DNA from: Nematopogon swammerdamellus
Lineage: Eukaryota; Arthropoda; Insecta; Lepidoptera; Adelidae
DNA length: 64,000 nt
Direction: 5' to 3'
Assembly: GCA_946902875.1 (NCBI GenBank)
Contig: OX336351.1
Location: 1,984,001 to 2,048,000 of the forward strand
Shown here: in pieces, positions 1-11,394 of the stretch
How the letters are laid out: every line of letters begins with the position of its first letter
Numbering within the stretch: position 1 is the first letter of the stretch
The notes under the pieces: generated by a model
Databases searched by the model: none
Seen by the model: only the letters and a program-made list of their open reading frames with translations
What the model was told of the DNA's origin: nothing
Program-made: the position numbers and the translations under genes

Positions 1-664
1 CACCCCGTAGAAAGTATTTTTATCCGACTTAAAAAAATGAGGTTATCAATTCGACACGTATGTATGTAATATTATTGGAACTGCAATATATTCAAATATG
101 ATGATAATCTATATCTATTAGGACTTCCAAACAAATATATACAAACTTTTATAGGTGTATGTATGTATATTTGTATTTGAGTTTTTATGTGCGTATGTTT
201 TTCCACGCATTTCTCCGAAACTATTAATCGGATTTTGACCATTCTTTTTTTATTAATTGTGAAAAGGTTTTTTTAATGGTTTTGTGTTGTTTTCCTTTAT
301 ATGATCTGAAAACAACGCAAAACTATATTCACCGTAAGATGGATGAAAAATATTAAAAGTCGTGCAATTTTAATACCAAATTTTATATTATTAATTTATT
401 TTAGTTAATGCGACTCGCGAGGACTCCGTAGACGCAACTTCGATGACGAACTGTAGTTCGTGGTTTGCCTAGACTAACTCCTCGCTTCTATCTTCTTCGT
501 GGTTATGGACTAAGTTGCTTTGTCGGTCTGTGTGATTTTCCTTAAGTAATCAATGGGCGATAGTTGTTGGGACATGAACCATAGCGCACTGAGAGTTTTT
601 TTTTATAATTAAGGCGCTAAGACGGTAAAAACTTATTTATCTTTGAATAGGGAAGAAAAACAGT
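1..664. other. Unassigned AT-rich sequence
   Basis: No credible coding frame and no match to another part of the window. A stretch near 150-260 (TATG-type microsatellite, then 'cgaaactattaatcgg') has the look of a decayed dispersed repeat, but there is no second copy here to prove it. Confidence 0.5.
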
Positions 665-800
665 GGGTACGATTTTAGGATTCTATTGTACGATTACTAA
701 GCCTACGCCGTCTGTCCGTCTGCCCTACATTTAAAGGGTCGTATCATTTGAACCGTAATATCAGTTGAAATTGTCTTATTATGGCGGATATTCAAAAAAA
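665..800 (+). mobile_element. Rep-K fragment
   Basis: Degenerate 5' part of the dispersed repeat best seen at 27,687-28,040. It shows 'attactaagcctacgccg', CTGTC-type pyrimidine repeats, 'ttgaaccgtaata' and 'attatggcggata' in the family order. The 3' end is not recognisable, and 801-1,571 is AT-rich with nothing assignable. Confidence 0.55.
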
Positions 801-1571
801 TCAAAAAAAATTCAATGGCTCAATTATTTCATCGAAAAGTTTGAACTTGAAACTGATTTTTTTTTAAATCTAACTTTGTTCTTAGAAATGCAAAATTATT
901 GTATTCTCTCGGCAATTTTTCATAAAGTGAAAAAAAGTTCTCAAATAAAAGTTTTAGAACAAAAGTTGTTCAGTTTTGGGCGTAGGATGTGTGGTAATTT
1001 GATACCCGTTTTCGGGCACTATCATTTTTTTTATTATTTATTTATAATGCATCCATTAGGTGTCTGTGCACACTCGGACAAGTCATAGTGTATTTCCAAA
1101 TAATGTTATCATGTGGTATTGTGCATCGAGCAAAAAATAGCCTTCGTCCATTACAAAAATGGACAAAAAAGTTTCAATAATATTGTGGTTTGAAGCGAAC
1201 AGTAAACTTATACTACAATATCTTTTAGCTACCTACTTGAAACTAAAGTTACAGTAAAGATGTGTAAACAACAATAATTATTACATTACTAATGGCAAAT
1301 ATAAAAAAAAATCATAATATCAGTTGTGAAAAAATAAAATTGTCAAGAGGGAAAAGTAAAAATATTAAAAATTAACAGTAAATCAGTATCATTTCACCGA
1401 GTAATTATCATCTCCTATTTATTGTATTATATTGTTTATTTTAATGTTCTTACTCGGGTTTATCAAAATATCGTAACTGGCGTAATAAAAAGTAAAAATA
1501 TATAACAAAAAAAAAATTAATTTCCATTATGATTTCTTTCAGTAAAACTTTATAATTATTATATAAATACC

Positions 1572-1898
1572 TTTTTCCCGCGGCTTCACTCTCGTGAAAT
1601 TCTTATTTAAAAAGAAGTATTTCGCGGCGCGAAACAATTCGGTTTGTATGAGAGTCACATGTTTACGTAACCGAAGCTGAATTTTGTTAAGCCTATCGTG
1701 TGTCACATTTATAGTGCTTGTACTAAGTTTCATCGAATTCGGATGATCGGTTTAAGAGTTATGGAGGAACATACATACATACAGAAATGATTTCTAAAAA
1801 TCGTCAATTTAGTTTTAATATCATGAGTCTACAAACGCAGTATCTCATAAAACAAAACCATGGCCATCCTCTACAAATTTATTATTAGTATAAACTAT
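1572..1898 (-). mobile_element. Rep-L copy
   Basis: Reverse complement of the repeat at 55,978-56,366. It contains 'gatgatcggtttaagagtta', 'ggaggaacatacatacatac' and 'atttctaaaaatcgtcaatt' in matching order, and ends with the GC-rich 'cccgcggcttc' terminus on the left. Non-coding. The frames here are chance openings. Confidence 0.65.
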
Positions 1899-2261
1899 AG
1901 ATTTACAGTCAAAAATTATTTCGACTTATAAGAAAACGAGAACAATGATTGTCCGAGAGGTTTACATTACTATTCAATCAATTATTCATCTTCGCATTGT
2001 CGCAATGTCGCAGAGTTGCAATTCAATTTCAGATCTGTGTAATTTGACACGCTTGCAATTTGCAGGTTCAGTGGAGAAGATTGAGCTGACCGAATAGTCT
2101 GATGGGAGACAATTAATGCTTCGCTAATAAATCAATGGCTTTGCATCTGGATGCGAACTCAGTAACAGGAGGTAGGTACCGAATGAGGTGTACTGTACAG
2201 TACTGGACGAAACGTGGCTGCATAATTATCAGCGTCGGCGTCGTTTCCTCTAGTCCAGTTA
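1899..2261. other. Unassigned sequence
   Basis: AT-rich, no repeated partner in the window and no convincing coding potential. Confidence 0.45.
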
Positions 2262-2460
2262 TTTTTAACTCCCGATGCAAAAGGAGAGGTATTATAAGTT
2301 TAATGTGTGTATCAGTGTATCTTTATGTCTGTCTGTGGCATCGTAGCTCCCAAACGGATGAAACAATTTTTCATTCGTTTTTTTTTTATTTTTATTATAA
2401 AGCTGGTTTGACCGGGATGGTTCTTATCTATGTTAGTAATCAAGTAATAACGTAATTATC
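2262..2460 (+). mobile_element. Rep-P copy
   Basis: Matches 29,578-29,786: 'cccgatgcaaaaggagaggt', 'catcgtagctcccaaacgga', then 'aaagctggtttgaccgggat'. The first section mixes GT repeats with CTGTCTG. Non-autonomous repeat of unknown class. Confidence 0.6.
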
Positions 2461-2484
2461 ATTAATACTACTAATAATAAATGT

Positions 2485-2740
2485 TTTCGTCTGGTCATGG
2501 AGTAAGTTACTTTGTTTTATTATGAGATATTGCGTTTGTAGACTCTATGTATGATACTAAAACTAAATTGAAGATTTTTAGAAATCTTTTCTGTATGTAT
2601 ATATGTATGTTCCTCCATAATTCTTAAACCGATCATCCGAATTCGATTAAACTTAGTAGAATCACATTTAACTATACGTGACACAGGATAGGCTAAATAA
2701 AATTCAGTTCCGGTTACGCTAAGATATGGCTCTCTGATCA
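2485..2740 (+). mobile_element. Rep-L copy, 3' truncated
   Basis: Same order as the copy at 55,978 ('atggagtaagttactttgtt', 'tgcgtttgtagactct', 'cataattcttaaaccgatca'), but it stops before the GC-rich 3' terminus. It lies about 590 bp from the inverted copy at 1,572-1,898. Confidence 0.6.
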
Positions 2741-2996
2741 GTGGCGGCTGGTGACTTCAGAGACCGGTAGTGCACTAAGTACCTACCTACTTAAATACCA
2801 AATACTTCCGAATTTTTTAAACGCCTGCGTTTTGTTATGTATGTTATGTTATGTTATTATGTTGTTATGTAAGTATGAATATTCTCAAGACACTCAATGA
2901 GTTGCAAAAAATAAGAAAATAAATCCAAACAAGTTTTTTAACTCATTTTTAGTACCTTTATTAACACACTCATAGACGAGCTCATAGACCACAACC

Positions 2997-3287
2997 ACAG
3001 AGCATCAAATGCGCGCGCCCCTCCTAGAGGCGCCCTAAGCGCGATTTCTCTACAACGCCGTTGAAGCATGTGGGCGTGGCCTATGACTTACATTATGTGT
3101 GTTGTGCGTGTGCATTTGTTTTGTGCGTGTGCCTAACTTGCTCCTCTTTGTGTGTAGTGTCGATACTAGCACACACACACACATACGAAGCGCTAGCAGC
3201 ACTGCGTGTAGTTTTTGGGTTTCAAATATTATCGCTTAGGGCGACTCTAGTAGGGGGCGCGCGCGGTAGGTATTTGATGCTCTGTGT
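2997..3287. mobile_element. MITE-like element with about 45-bp inverted ends
   Basis: The left end ('cacagagcatcaaat', then 'cgcgcgcccctcctagag' and 'cgccctaagcg') reappears reverse-complemented at 3,232-3,287 with a few mismatches and a short indel. The interior is GT-rich and non-coding. No clear target duplication is visible beside 'cacagagc', so the exact termini and superfamily are open. Confidence 0.5.
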
Positions 3288-3383
3288 TATATACGAATGA
3301 ACACAACACTACTCCAGCTTTCAAAAAGAAAACAATAGCAATGTCCCAAAAAAATATATAAAAATAAAAGCATTTGAAAAGTA

Positions 3384-3456
3384 GGAATTGAACCCGGGAT
3401 AGCCTGATTGTAAAACCTTACCTTTAACCAACTCTTAGGCAAATATTGGCACCACT
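3384..3456 (-). mobile_element. tRNA-like SINE head remnant
   Basis: On the minus strand a box B-like 'gggttcaattcctac' is preceded by a box A-like 'taagagttggttaaagg' at roughly tRNA spacing. There is no intact cloverleaf. A retroposed tRNA-derived remnant is more likely than a gene. Confidence 0.35.
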
Positions 3457-3499
3457 TAATTCACAGTATCACGTGACAGAAAGCAAAAAACCTAACCAT

Positions 3500-3702
3500 A
3501 TCCACAAAACTGCAGGTTTTTTGACAATGTAATAGTTGCAACAAAAAAAAACTATTTTTACATTTTCACTACAAGAAGTTTGCCAGACAGTCAAACCATT
3601 GCTGTAGTTTTTATTTAGGCGTTTCGTTATTTTCGAAAACAATAATTGTGTAGTGGTATGAAACCCTCGGTGCGCGAGTCCGACTCGTAGTTGGCGGTTT
3701 TT
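3500..3702 (+). mobile_element. Rep-K2 3' portion
   Basis: Shares 'actgcaggttttttgacaat', 'caaaccattgctgtag' and 'gaaaccctcggtgcgcgagt' with 35,462-35,728, then ends in a diverged version of the 'gactcgcacttggccgg' terminus of Rep-K. It is a subfamily with the Rep-K 3' end but a different interior. Confidence 0.6.
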
Positions 3703-3984
3703 ATTTTAATATATTTTTGTAAACAAATAAAAACTTTTGTGTAATTCAACTGACTGAATGAAAGCTGATAAATACGATCGTTAGCTGCATTACTTAGGAC
3801 GACGAACTAAACCTCCGCGCCCACAGCCCGGAAAGAGACCGCGTGCCCGCGGTTGTACCACTGGCTCAGCTACTTCAGCCAACATATTCGGCGTCTTCCA
3901 GGTCTTCGTTTGGCTTGGATCTTCCCCTAGCTAGATATTAACCTGCTGCAGTGGATAATTATCGCTCTGTCCAATTTAGCCAGT

Positions 3985-4090
3985 CTAGTCGGGCCCTGTA
4001 TAGCCAACGATTAAAAAAAAGTATCCGGTTTTGCACCTTCTTGGAGGTGATATACGCTGGCCGAAACATGAGCATATACAACATGTCCCA
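3985..4090 (+). mobile_element. Degenerate SINE-C 3' fragment
   Basis: 'ctgtatagccaacgatt', 'ttcttggaggtgatata' and 'ctggccgaaacatgagcata' follow the order of the SINE-C 3' third but are heavily mutated, so this is an old copy. The next 450 bp (4,091-4,542) is AT-rich with nothing assignable. Confidence 0.4.
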
Positions 4091-4542
4091 ATATTCAACG
4101 TCAAGCGGGAACCAGGGAGTGGGCCAGTTTATGAATACCTAGTGAAAATAAAAAGAAAAAAAAATCGGATTAATTTTTTAAATCTAACCTGCATCTTGTC
4201 TAATAAGCACTGAAGGCCATTTTCACTGAGTAAAGGTATTATTTTAAGTTTGCCCTTGATTAGTCGCGCCAATTTTGAAACAACTTGCCATAGTAGTGTA
4301 GGTACATTTTTTTTTTATAATGAAGTGTCAAAGTAAGCTGAAAATAATTATCGCTCAAAATTTTGATCAAGTCAATATTTATTTTTGGTAAAACTAGTCA
4401 TTCAGGTTTTATTTGGGATAGTGGTAAATAGAAAGAGTTATTTAGGCTACCATTAAATAATTTGAACAGTCATATCATTAAAATAAAATTAATCAGATTG
4501 TTTTTCTTATTTTTCTATCGGTAGTCAGTCATAGCAAAATTG

Positions 4543-4823
4543 GACCACGGTTTTGTACATCACCTACAACATCCGTCATGTCAGTGCTTCCCTTCATTTC
4601 ATATCGGCTACACTGAACTGGACGGAAAACACGAACTATTTACATAGCCATTTCGACCAACGTTTCATTCAGTGCGGCGGTGCCAACCCGGGCGGGATAA
4701 ACCCTACCACCTAGTAAGGTAAGAAGGGAAGGGACCTACAGTTTTACGTGGAATCCGAACCACGGTCAGCCTCCTTGCTTAACAACAGTCGACCGACCGC
4801 ACCACTGTGCTACCGAGGCTGAC
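4543..4823 (-). mobile_element. SINE-A, internally deleted
   Basis: Runs from the poly(A) side on the left to 'gaggctgac' (the 5' end) on the right. Two internal deletions are visible. One removes about 50 nt near the 3' end, where 'ccgtcatgtcagtgc' joins distant parts. The other removes the 5S-like segment, so 'cagcctcc' joins 'ttgcttaacaacag'. Confidence 0.8.
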
Positions 4824-5353
4824 AGACAGGTTCCCCCTTGACGTTGAATTGTGGGACACCCTGTCTGTATATTACAAATATACATAAATACCCCAAGCCG
4901 GAATATTTATGAAAATGTAATATTTAAAACATAAGTCTTTCTTTATTTAATGTAGGTGTACACGATAAGCAAGAAATTGTGGAAAAGGATTTCAAAATAG
5001 TGAGCCGGCGAGTACAACAGACGTCTAACTGAGCACAAAGCCACCCACATTTTCTGCAGAACACAGCACGTATCCTGTGTCCTATGAGCTTCTCGCTCAC
5101 TAGATAGAGCGAGAAGATAGTTGAACAAGATTCAATTAGTGCGACAACTTCGTACTGCTCCGGGGAAGTTCGGGTAAAGCGGGTAAGGGAATTTGAAGAA
5201 GACTAAAGGTTTTTTTTCGATCTCTTTGCTCGTGTGCTTAGTAATCTGATTAGAAGCTAGAGTTCGTTCGCCCAGTGTTGAGAGTGAATCATCACAGGTT
5301 ACCGCGCCTCCCAAACCCCGAGGGGGGTGAATGCGCGTTTACACGGGGCGTTG
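4824..5353. other. Unassigned sequence
   Basis: No repeat partner and no coding signal stronger than short chance frames. Confidence 0.4.
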
Positions 5354-5478
5354 ACCGTGGCACTACCGGTAGCACTACTAGTAGTGCCACGGTTAAAATT
5401 AATTATTTACCGTAGCACTACTGATATAATACAGGTAGTTCAACGGTTAAAATTTATTAACCGTAGCACTACTGATTT
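5354..5478. repeat. Palindrome and short direct repeats of GTAGCACTACT
   Basis: Perfect 13-bp arms 'accgtggcactac' (5,354-5,366) and their complement (5,381-5,393) surround a 14-bp spacer. The core 'accgtagcactactgat' then recurs twice to 5,475. The motif resembles the minisatellite unit at 39.4-40.5 kb, but the match is short. Sequence to 6,011 holds nothing else I can name. Confidence 0.55.
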
Positions 5479-6011
5479 AATTTGATAGGTTTACTCCCAA
5501 AATACGATAATCCAAAACACAAGCAAAACCCGGGAAACCTGCATTGTGTGAGATTCCAAAGTGAAACTTTTTCGCACTATTACTATAAGATTCTAAATAA
5601 ATAAAAAAATGGCATTTTATTGTTTTAACCGTGGCACAGTCGAAGCTTGTAGGCTTATCCAACAGTTCAATAAAGCACTTAGTTCCAAAGGACCCTCACA
5701 CATACAGTGACAAAGATGTGTTCCTCTGTTTCCAAAGCAATTTCTATACATTTGTTCATTTCAGAGCTGTTGCAGTACTTGCAGTGTATTACTGAGTTAT
5801 CGATGTGCATGACAGATTGCGAATAATTCTGTACCACTTTAAACGATTTCGATTATTCCATTTCGATTATTCTTTTTTATGTGATATTATTTTATTGTGA
5901 TATTTTGGCTTGTCTCAATGAGTCCTTTGGTGACATATTGTAACTAGCACGGTCTGATGATGGAGGAGGAACTGTCTTCATCTTGTCGCTTGCGAACTTG
6001 ATTTCCATTTC

Positions 6012-6442
6012 ATGCAGAGAATACATACATACATAGCGTCACGCCTGTTTCCCGGTGGTGTAGGCAGAGACAACGGATCTCCACGTTCCACGATCCTGAC
6101 ACACACCTACCGCCTCTTCCACTCTCATTATGTTCGTCATGCATGCTCGTCGGTTACGGGGGTTTTTTTTTATGGAAACTGTCACGGTTGGCTACATCAC
6201 CTACAACATCCGTAATGTCAACCTATAACACCGAGTTAACTTGGTGTCACGTTAGTGCTTCCCTTCGGTACTACGCACTTGACCCTTTTTTGAGCACATG
6301 CCCGATCTGGTCCAGGTACGTGAGTCTAGGGCGACCCTTCCCGACTCTTCCACTCGCATTCGCTCCATAAATTTCTTTCGTTAGTCTCCTATCATCCATT
6401 CTTCCAACATGACCGAACCACCGAAGCAATCAAATGCAGCGA
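6012..6442 (-). mobile_element. LINE-1 C-terminal remnant (RTE-like), interrupted
   Basis: On the minus strand, 6,440 down to 6,270 reads ...LLRWFGHVGRMDDRRL..., then ...GRPRLTYLDQI...LKKGS. After a SINE-A insertion it resumes with RNRRACM...MRVEEA and ...WRSVVSAYTTGKQA-stop near 6,040. This is the region after the reverse transcriptase of a non-LTR retrotransposon family that I recall as abundant in Lepidoptera. The 3' end runs into a TATG-repeat tail at 6,020-6,035. No RT domain is present, so the copy is 5'-truncated and dead. The clade is inference. Confidence 0.75.
6163..6269 (-). mobile_element. SINE-A 3' fragment inside LINE-1
   Basis: T-run (poly(A) complement), then 'atggaaactgtcacggttgg' and the SINE-A 3' end to 'cttcccttcgg'. 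It separates the two coding halves of the LINE-1 remnant, so this SINE arrived after the LINE. Confidence 0.8.
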
Positions 6443-6723
6443 ATCTCTGCATCTAACTCCATACAAGCTCCCTGGCCGGAACAAGCGGAGGCGGAGACAT
6501 TTTATCTGGATATCCGGCTCCTGCAACAGCGCTGGTTTCAATTTTCAGGTGCGAGGGCTCCAACAAATTCCCTTTGCGAGAAGTTTATCCTCTCATATTT
6601 CACACACAAGTGCGGGCGTTTCCTGTACCATTTTTTTGTACCGCTGCTTAATATAGAAACAACATTTTAGGTTTCGTACATAACACGGGTCATGAATCTG
6701 TCGGGGATAAAATAATACAGATA

Positions 6724-6842
6724 TGAGTCAAGTCAGTTAGCGCGTAAGCGTCCAGTGCCGGACATACGCCTCTCCGAGTTTTCTGAAGTCTCCCCGGCCT
6801 TCAACGGTAGGAACCACTCCTTTGCGTCAAAGTATCGTCGGC
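6724..6842 (-). mobile_element. LINE-2 (RTE type) 3' end
   Basis: The minus strand reads 'agtggttcctaccgttgaag', 'ggagaggcgtatgtccgg' and 'cactggacgcttacgcgcta', matching the last 120 bp of the RTE-type copy at 11,826-12,322. It is a severely 5'-truncated insertion. Confidence 0.65.
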
Positions 6843-6954
6843 TCATTGAGCCTGTTTTATCGGTACTACTATGGCCGCTGCTCCGACTAACTTGCTTCCC
6901 TTATCCCTTCTCCTCCTGTTCGCCTTCGCCAAACCCGTCATACTCTCGCGGAAC

Positions 6955-7222
6955 ACCCCTTTATAGTCGACAGAAGAGTTCTTCGAACTGGACGATTCTC
7001 TAAATCGTTCTTGAGCCGCACTGCAAAGGTGTGGAATTCCCAGGGAATATGTTCCCTCACTCCTACAATCCACGGATCTTCAAATCGCGGGTTAATAGCC
7101 TTTCCCCAGCAACATTACTTCACCTCCAAGCCGGACTGGCACCTCCTCGGGGGTGAAATTGGCTGCGCCTGAGGGTGCGGACCTCGGGCAGAGCCACCCA
7201 GTTCGGTAGCAAAAAAAAAAAG
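6955..7222 (+). mobile_element. LINE-3 C-terminal remnant with poly(A)
   Basis: The plus strand encodes RFSKSFLSRTAKVWNS, then after a one-base frame change PGN.FPHSYNPRIFKSRVN. This is the pattern of the C-terminus of jockey/CR1-like non-LTR ORF2 (SF..RT...WN.LP...F). It ends 'ggtagc' plus 11 A. The last 80 bp ('ggcacctcctcgggggtga', 'attggctg', 'gccaccca') resemble the 3' end of SINE-C. 6,443-6,723 and 6,843-6,954 hold nothing assignable. Confidence 0.6.
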
Positions 7223-7430
7223 TACATGATGCCGTCGTCCCAGCTGGTGGGTGTTCTTCCCACACTCCGTGTACCTGTCCATGACAGCCAGTGTAAGACA
7301 CGGTTACTCCAACGGTCGTCGTCTCTTCAGCTCACATGCCCAGACAACTGCCATTTGAGCAAAAGGTAACTTTTAATGCCTCTAGGAATTTTCTAACAGA
7401 ATACCTTTGGGGTAAGATGTACCGTGGGTT

Positions 7431-7740
7431 GTACCGTGTGGGGCTGGTACTTTAAAAGAATATCCCCACTGCATCTCTCCCCGTGTATGCCGTAAAAGGC
7501 GACTAAGGGATATGATTCCCTTCTTATATTACTAGATGGTAGGGTTTAACCCGCCCGGGTTGGTACCACCGGCCTGAATGAAAGGTCGGTCGAAACGGCT
7601 ATGTAAATAGTTTGTGTTTTTCAGTATAGCCGGCACAACCGAAGGGAAGCACTGACGTGGCACCATTGACCCGGTGATATGGGCTGACATCGCGGATGTT
7701 GTAGGTGATGTAGCCAACCATGTCAGTTTCCATAAAAAAA
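7431..7740 (+). mobile_element. SINE-B1 (B head on SINE-A body)
   Basis: Starts 'gtaccgtgtggggctggtac', then 'ccccactgcatctctcccc' and 'aaaggcgactaagggatatg', then crosses into the SINE-A body at 'attactagatggtaggg' and continues to 'cagtttccat' plus A. It lacks the tRNA/5S head. No box A or B is apparent, so how it is transcribed is unclear. Confidence 0.75.
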
Positions 7741-8296
7741 TAAAAAAATAGCTAGCCGATGAAAATTATCACAGAATATGAGTTGTAATGGCAGATATGA
7801 AAATGAAATTAAATGAAGAATATTAAGAAAAATACTAACGTACGCGTGAACGGGTGAAACGCGAGACGGTCATCTGGCAACACTATGGCGTCGTTAGTTC
7901 CGCTGTCAGCCACGTTCATTTCGAGCCTTGTCGCACTGTAAACCTAAAAATTATCATTTGACTCTCTATAGCACTTTCGATGGCCACGTTAAATAATAAA
8001 TGCATACGTTGCCAGTGCATTCCGAATGCGCAATAGTAGCGGAATTGGCTAATTACGTCGAATGCAAATTTGTTTTTACGCCTGCTCGGCCGTAACGCGT
8101 TCTACGAATGGAAATTACGGGTAATTACTCTATAATTCATTCGATTACGTATCAAAATAATGTAATTGCATTGGATGCTCTTTGACCAGAGGTGGTTTAT
8201 TGCGAAATGTGATTTCGCGACGGCTGTCCCTCTGGGATGAGGCAGTGATGTACGATCATGTGTGGAAATATCGAATATGTTTCGGGGCAGCCTACA
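7741..8296. other. Unassigned sequence
   Basis: Mixed-composition sequence with no partner in the window and no coding frame of note. Confidence 0.4.
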
Positions 8297-8556
8297 CGAC
8301 TGGCTACATCAACCGGCATATCCTTGATGTCAGGTCTATCACACCTTGGTGAACTAGGCGCCATGTCAGTGCTTCCCTTTGGAGTTGCTGGCTGGTACAC
8401 TGAACTGAACGGAGAACACACAACTATTTAAATAGTCGTTTCGATCGACCTTTCATTCGGTGCGGTGGTATCAAACCGGGCGGGTTAAACCCTACCAGCT
8501 GGTAAAGTAAGAAGGGAAGGGACCTACAGTTTTACGTGGTATCCGAAACACAGTCA
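8297..8556 (-). mobile_element. SINE-A body, diverged
   Basis: Carries 'ttggtgaactaggcgccatg', 'ggcgggttaaaccctacca' and 'ggacctacagttttacgtgg'. Both the head and the extreme 3' tail are missing or too decayed to read. Confidence 0.7.
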
Positions 8557-8867
8557 AATCATATAATCTAATCGATAAAACAAAAGTTAAACAAGAAAAA
8601 AGTACACTTATTGGTTTAAGAAAAACACATTTTTCTTTACTTTATAATTTGTCTTCCAACATCTAAATTCATTAATTTACCCTATACGTCCGTGATTGGG
8701 TCGTCAAACTCTATATATGTACCAAATTTAAACTATTTTCGTTCAGCAGATTCGGAGAAAATAAGCTATGACACACGGACAGACAGACACGAGAGTGTTC
8801 CTATAAGGGTTCCGTTTTTTCCCTCTTTTTAGGTACGGATCCCTCAAAACACGGATTTATAAACACA

Positions 8868-8966
8868 ACATTTAATAAAAACCGCATCCAAATCGGTCCA
8901 TCCGTTTGGGAGATAAGATGCCACAGACAGACACACCCACACACACATAGACGCAGCGCTCGCTTA
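8868..8966 (-). mobile_element. Rep-P fragment
   Basis: Reverse complement of 'accgatttggatgcggtttt' and 'catcnnnnctcccaaacgga' followed by GTCTGTCTG. It matches the centre of the copy at 29,578. At 8,700-8,850 there is a separate decayed repeat ('acacggacagacagacac', 'ataagggttccgttttttcc') with no second copy here. 8,967-9,620 is AT-rich and unassigned. Confidence 0.55.
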
Positions 8967-9620
8967 ATCCGTCACTGCTTATAAAGGAAAGTTAACCTGT
9001 TGGCTGACGCGTTAATAATATGTATTTAATTACAAAAAAAAAAAAACAATATTCACAATGACAGCCCATCAAATTTTATTTTATTTCAAGGAAATGGCCA
9101 ACCTATCATATCACATTACCGAAACAAACACATTTCTGTGTAATAATAAATCTTCTAAATATATTCCCGTGATTCCTATAACACTTATATTCCTCTGTTA
9201 TTTCAATAACGCTAGTTATTCCAACAGCGTTAGGATCTCATTCCAACAACAGCAGCAAAAATAGCAATAGCACTTTAAAACAGCAGTTATATAAAAACAG
9301 CTGTTCCATATAACGTGTTGCTGAAAAACAACCGTTATTGCCACGACTAATTCTATACTATCTATACACAAAATCTGTTAATCTTGAAAGATGGGAGCCC
9401 ACACTCGAATAAACGCGAGCGAAGCCGCAGGCAGTAGCTAGTTAGTACCGCTAAACCCACAATCATAGTTCCAGCGAAACTTCCATCTGATCTCCGTTTG
9501 ACGTCTCCACCCGCACAAACTGTCATCCGCCCTTCGTTCCTTCTGGCCTCCAATTCACTAGCAGGCAAATCGATCGTCTAGCTGTCAATTAAATGTCTAC
9601 ATTGCGACATTTATTTTTTA

Positions 9621-9973
9621 TTTTTTATGGAAACTGACACGCTTGGCTACATCACCTACAACAATCGTGATGTCAGCTCATAACACCGGGTGAACTAGGT
9701 GCCAATGTAAGTGCTTCCCTTCGGTCGGTCCGGCTACACTGAACTGGAAAACACAAACTATTTACGTAGCCGTTTCGACCGACGTTTCATTCAGTGCGGT
9801 GGTACCGTAAGTAAGGTTAGAAGGGAAGGGGCCTAGAGTTTTACGTGGTATTCGAACCACGGTCAGCCTCCAACGGTCGAGCGGTCACCCATCCAAGTAC
9901 TGACCGGCCCAGCGTAGCTTAACAATCAATAGCAACAGTCGACTGTCTGAACCACTGAGCTATCGAGGCTGAC
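9621..9973 (-). mobile_element. SINE-A, near complete with tRNA/5S head
   Basis: Poly(A) complement on the left. The 5' end on the right reads (minus strand) 'gtcagcctcgatagctcagt' with box A, then the 5S-like 'cagtacttggatgggtgacc', then box B 'ggttcgaataccac'. A 20-30 bp deletion removes the centre ('gtggtaccgtaagtaagg'). Confidence 0.85.
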
Positions 9974-10291
9974 TAAATTGACATATTTTTACAAGCTTTT
10001 ATTTCACTTCTCCTGTTTGTGACCTGATAGTATGTGTGGATCTAATCTTGCAAACGCATTTTGAACCAGCTTCAGCCAACCGAAACAATCGGTTCGCACT
10101 CTTGCTTGCTCTTGCTTCAGCTGACATTTTGCCTCTTGAGTGTTGATTACAATATAATTAAAATAATCAAAATTGAAAAAAAATATAAAAATCTAAAATT
10201 ATCGTAATGTTTTCGGTTACGCGGTATATGACTGAAAGCGACTCACATTCGTTGACACTTCGTCCGTCCCTCGCTCTGAGGACATTGTCAG

Positions 10292-10414
10292 GACTCGCGT
10301 AACTGCGACGACCTGGAGGACACCCGACACGACGTCCAGTCCGATGTCAGCTGCCGGTCGCCGCTGACGTAGCGATGTGTCGGATGTCCTCCAGGTCTTC
10401 GCAGTTGCGCGAGC
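10292..10414. repeat. 39-bp imperfect inverted repeat (hairpin)
   Basis: Arms 10,292-10,330 and 10,376-10,414 are complementary at about 34 of 39 positions (core 'acctggaggac') with a 45-bp spacer rich in GTC/GAC. No RNA family recognised. It may be a decayed inverted repeat of a mobile element. Flanks 9,974-10,291 and 10,415-10,900 hold nothing I can assign, and 10,905-10,975 is a GC-rich CCG-type tract. Confidence 0.6.
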
Positions 10415-11005
10415 CGTGATGATGTTCCCTGTTAATGAATTGGAGGCCTAAACCGAATTAACCGCTGCGATGCCAAATGTATTGACGCGGCTTATTCGGC
10501 AAATGTCAGCTAACGAATCCCAGAGCGCCCTCTGTCGAACAGAAATTCCACTCTAGAACGAGACTGGTCGTTCTAGATTTATGTAGACTTATTACGTCTT
10601 GTTCTAGATGGAGTAGAGCACTAAACTATTATTGACATATTAAAAGTTGCAGAAATACATCCGCCAGTTATACTTCAATTTGGATCATGTCTACGACTTC
10701 AATGCGAAAATGAGCCGTCTGACAAGCTTCGTTGAATCTGAATCCTATTCTACAGGATGTTGTAACGGCCAGTACATCTTCATGTTTTTCCGAGACAAAA
10801 AGTAAATAAAGTTTTTCTTAAAGTGTCTAGTTTTGTAGATATTAATTTTTGTAATTAATATTTTCGTCAAGTGTAATTTATCGCGCAGGTTGGGTCGAAA
10901 AACTCACGCCGCGCCGCCGCGTCGCCGCCGCCCAGCTCCTCGCTCCGCTCACTCGTCCTTGCTCGCTCACTCACCGCGCACCTTTCATTCCCACGTTCAT
11001 GCGGA

Positions 11006-11110
11006 ACATTAGATCCTTTTTATTACACTAAATCAATCAATTAGTTTGTATGAAAACTGTAACTTTTTATTTGAAGTGAATTCAGAAGAAAGTTATTTGA
11101 CTTTTTTGTT
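11006..11110 (+). mobile_element. Rep-T fragment
   Basis: 'attagatcctttttattaca' followed by 'ttgtatgaaaactgtaactt' is matched in reverse at 61,722-61,800, and both are preceded by a GC-rich CCG tract. The class is unknown, and 11,111-11,394 is unassigned. Confidence 0.45.
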
Positions 11111-11394
11111 ACTACTGACAGGCCTCACGCACTCTATGTACTTACGCGCGCGAACTAAGTACCTACCGCCCGACGGGCCGCCGCCGGCGCGCGGCGGTCT
11201 ACTTCAGTGGCATTCGTCAGCCGCGCGAAGTATACATAGACGCTCGCCCACGCAACTGCGCGCAGCTGCAAAGCAATAACCACTTTACACTCGATCGTTA
11301 AGGTTAATTTTCGCACCTATAGGAACCTCCGTGATTTTTTTATTTTTTATTTTTTTTTATTATTTAATTTTGTTGATAAATCGGCAATAATAAC

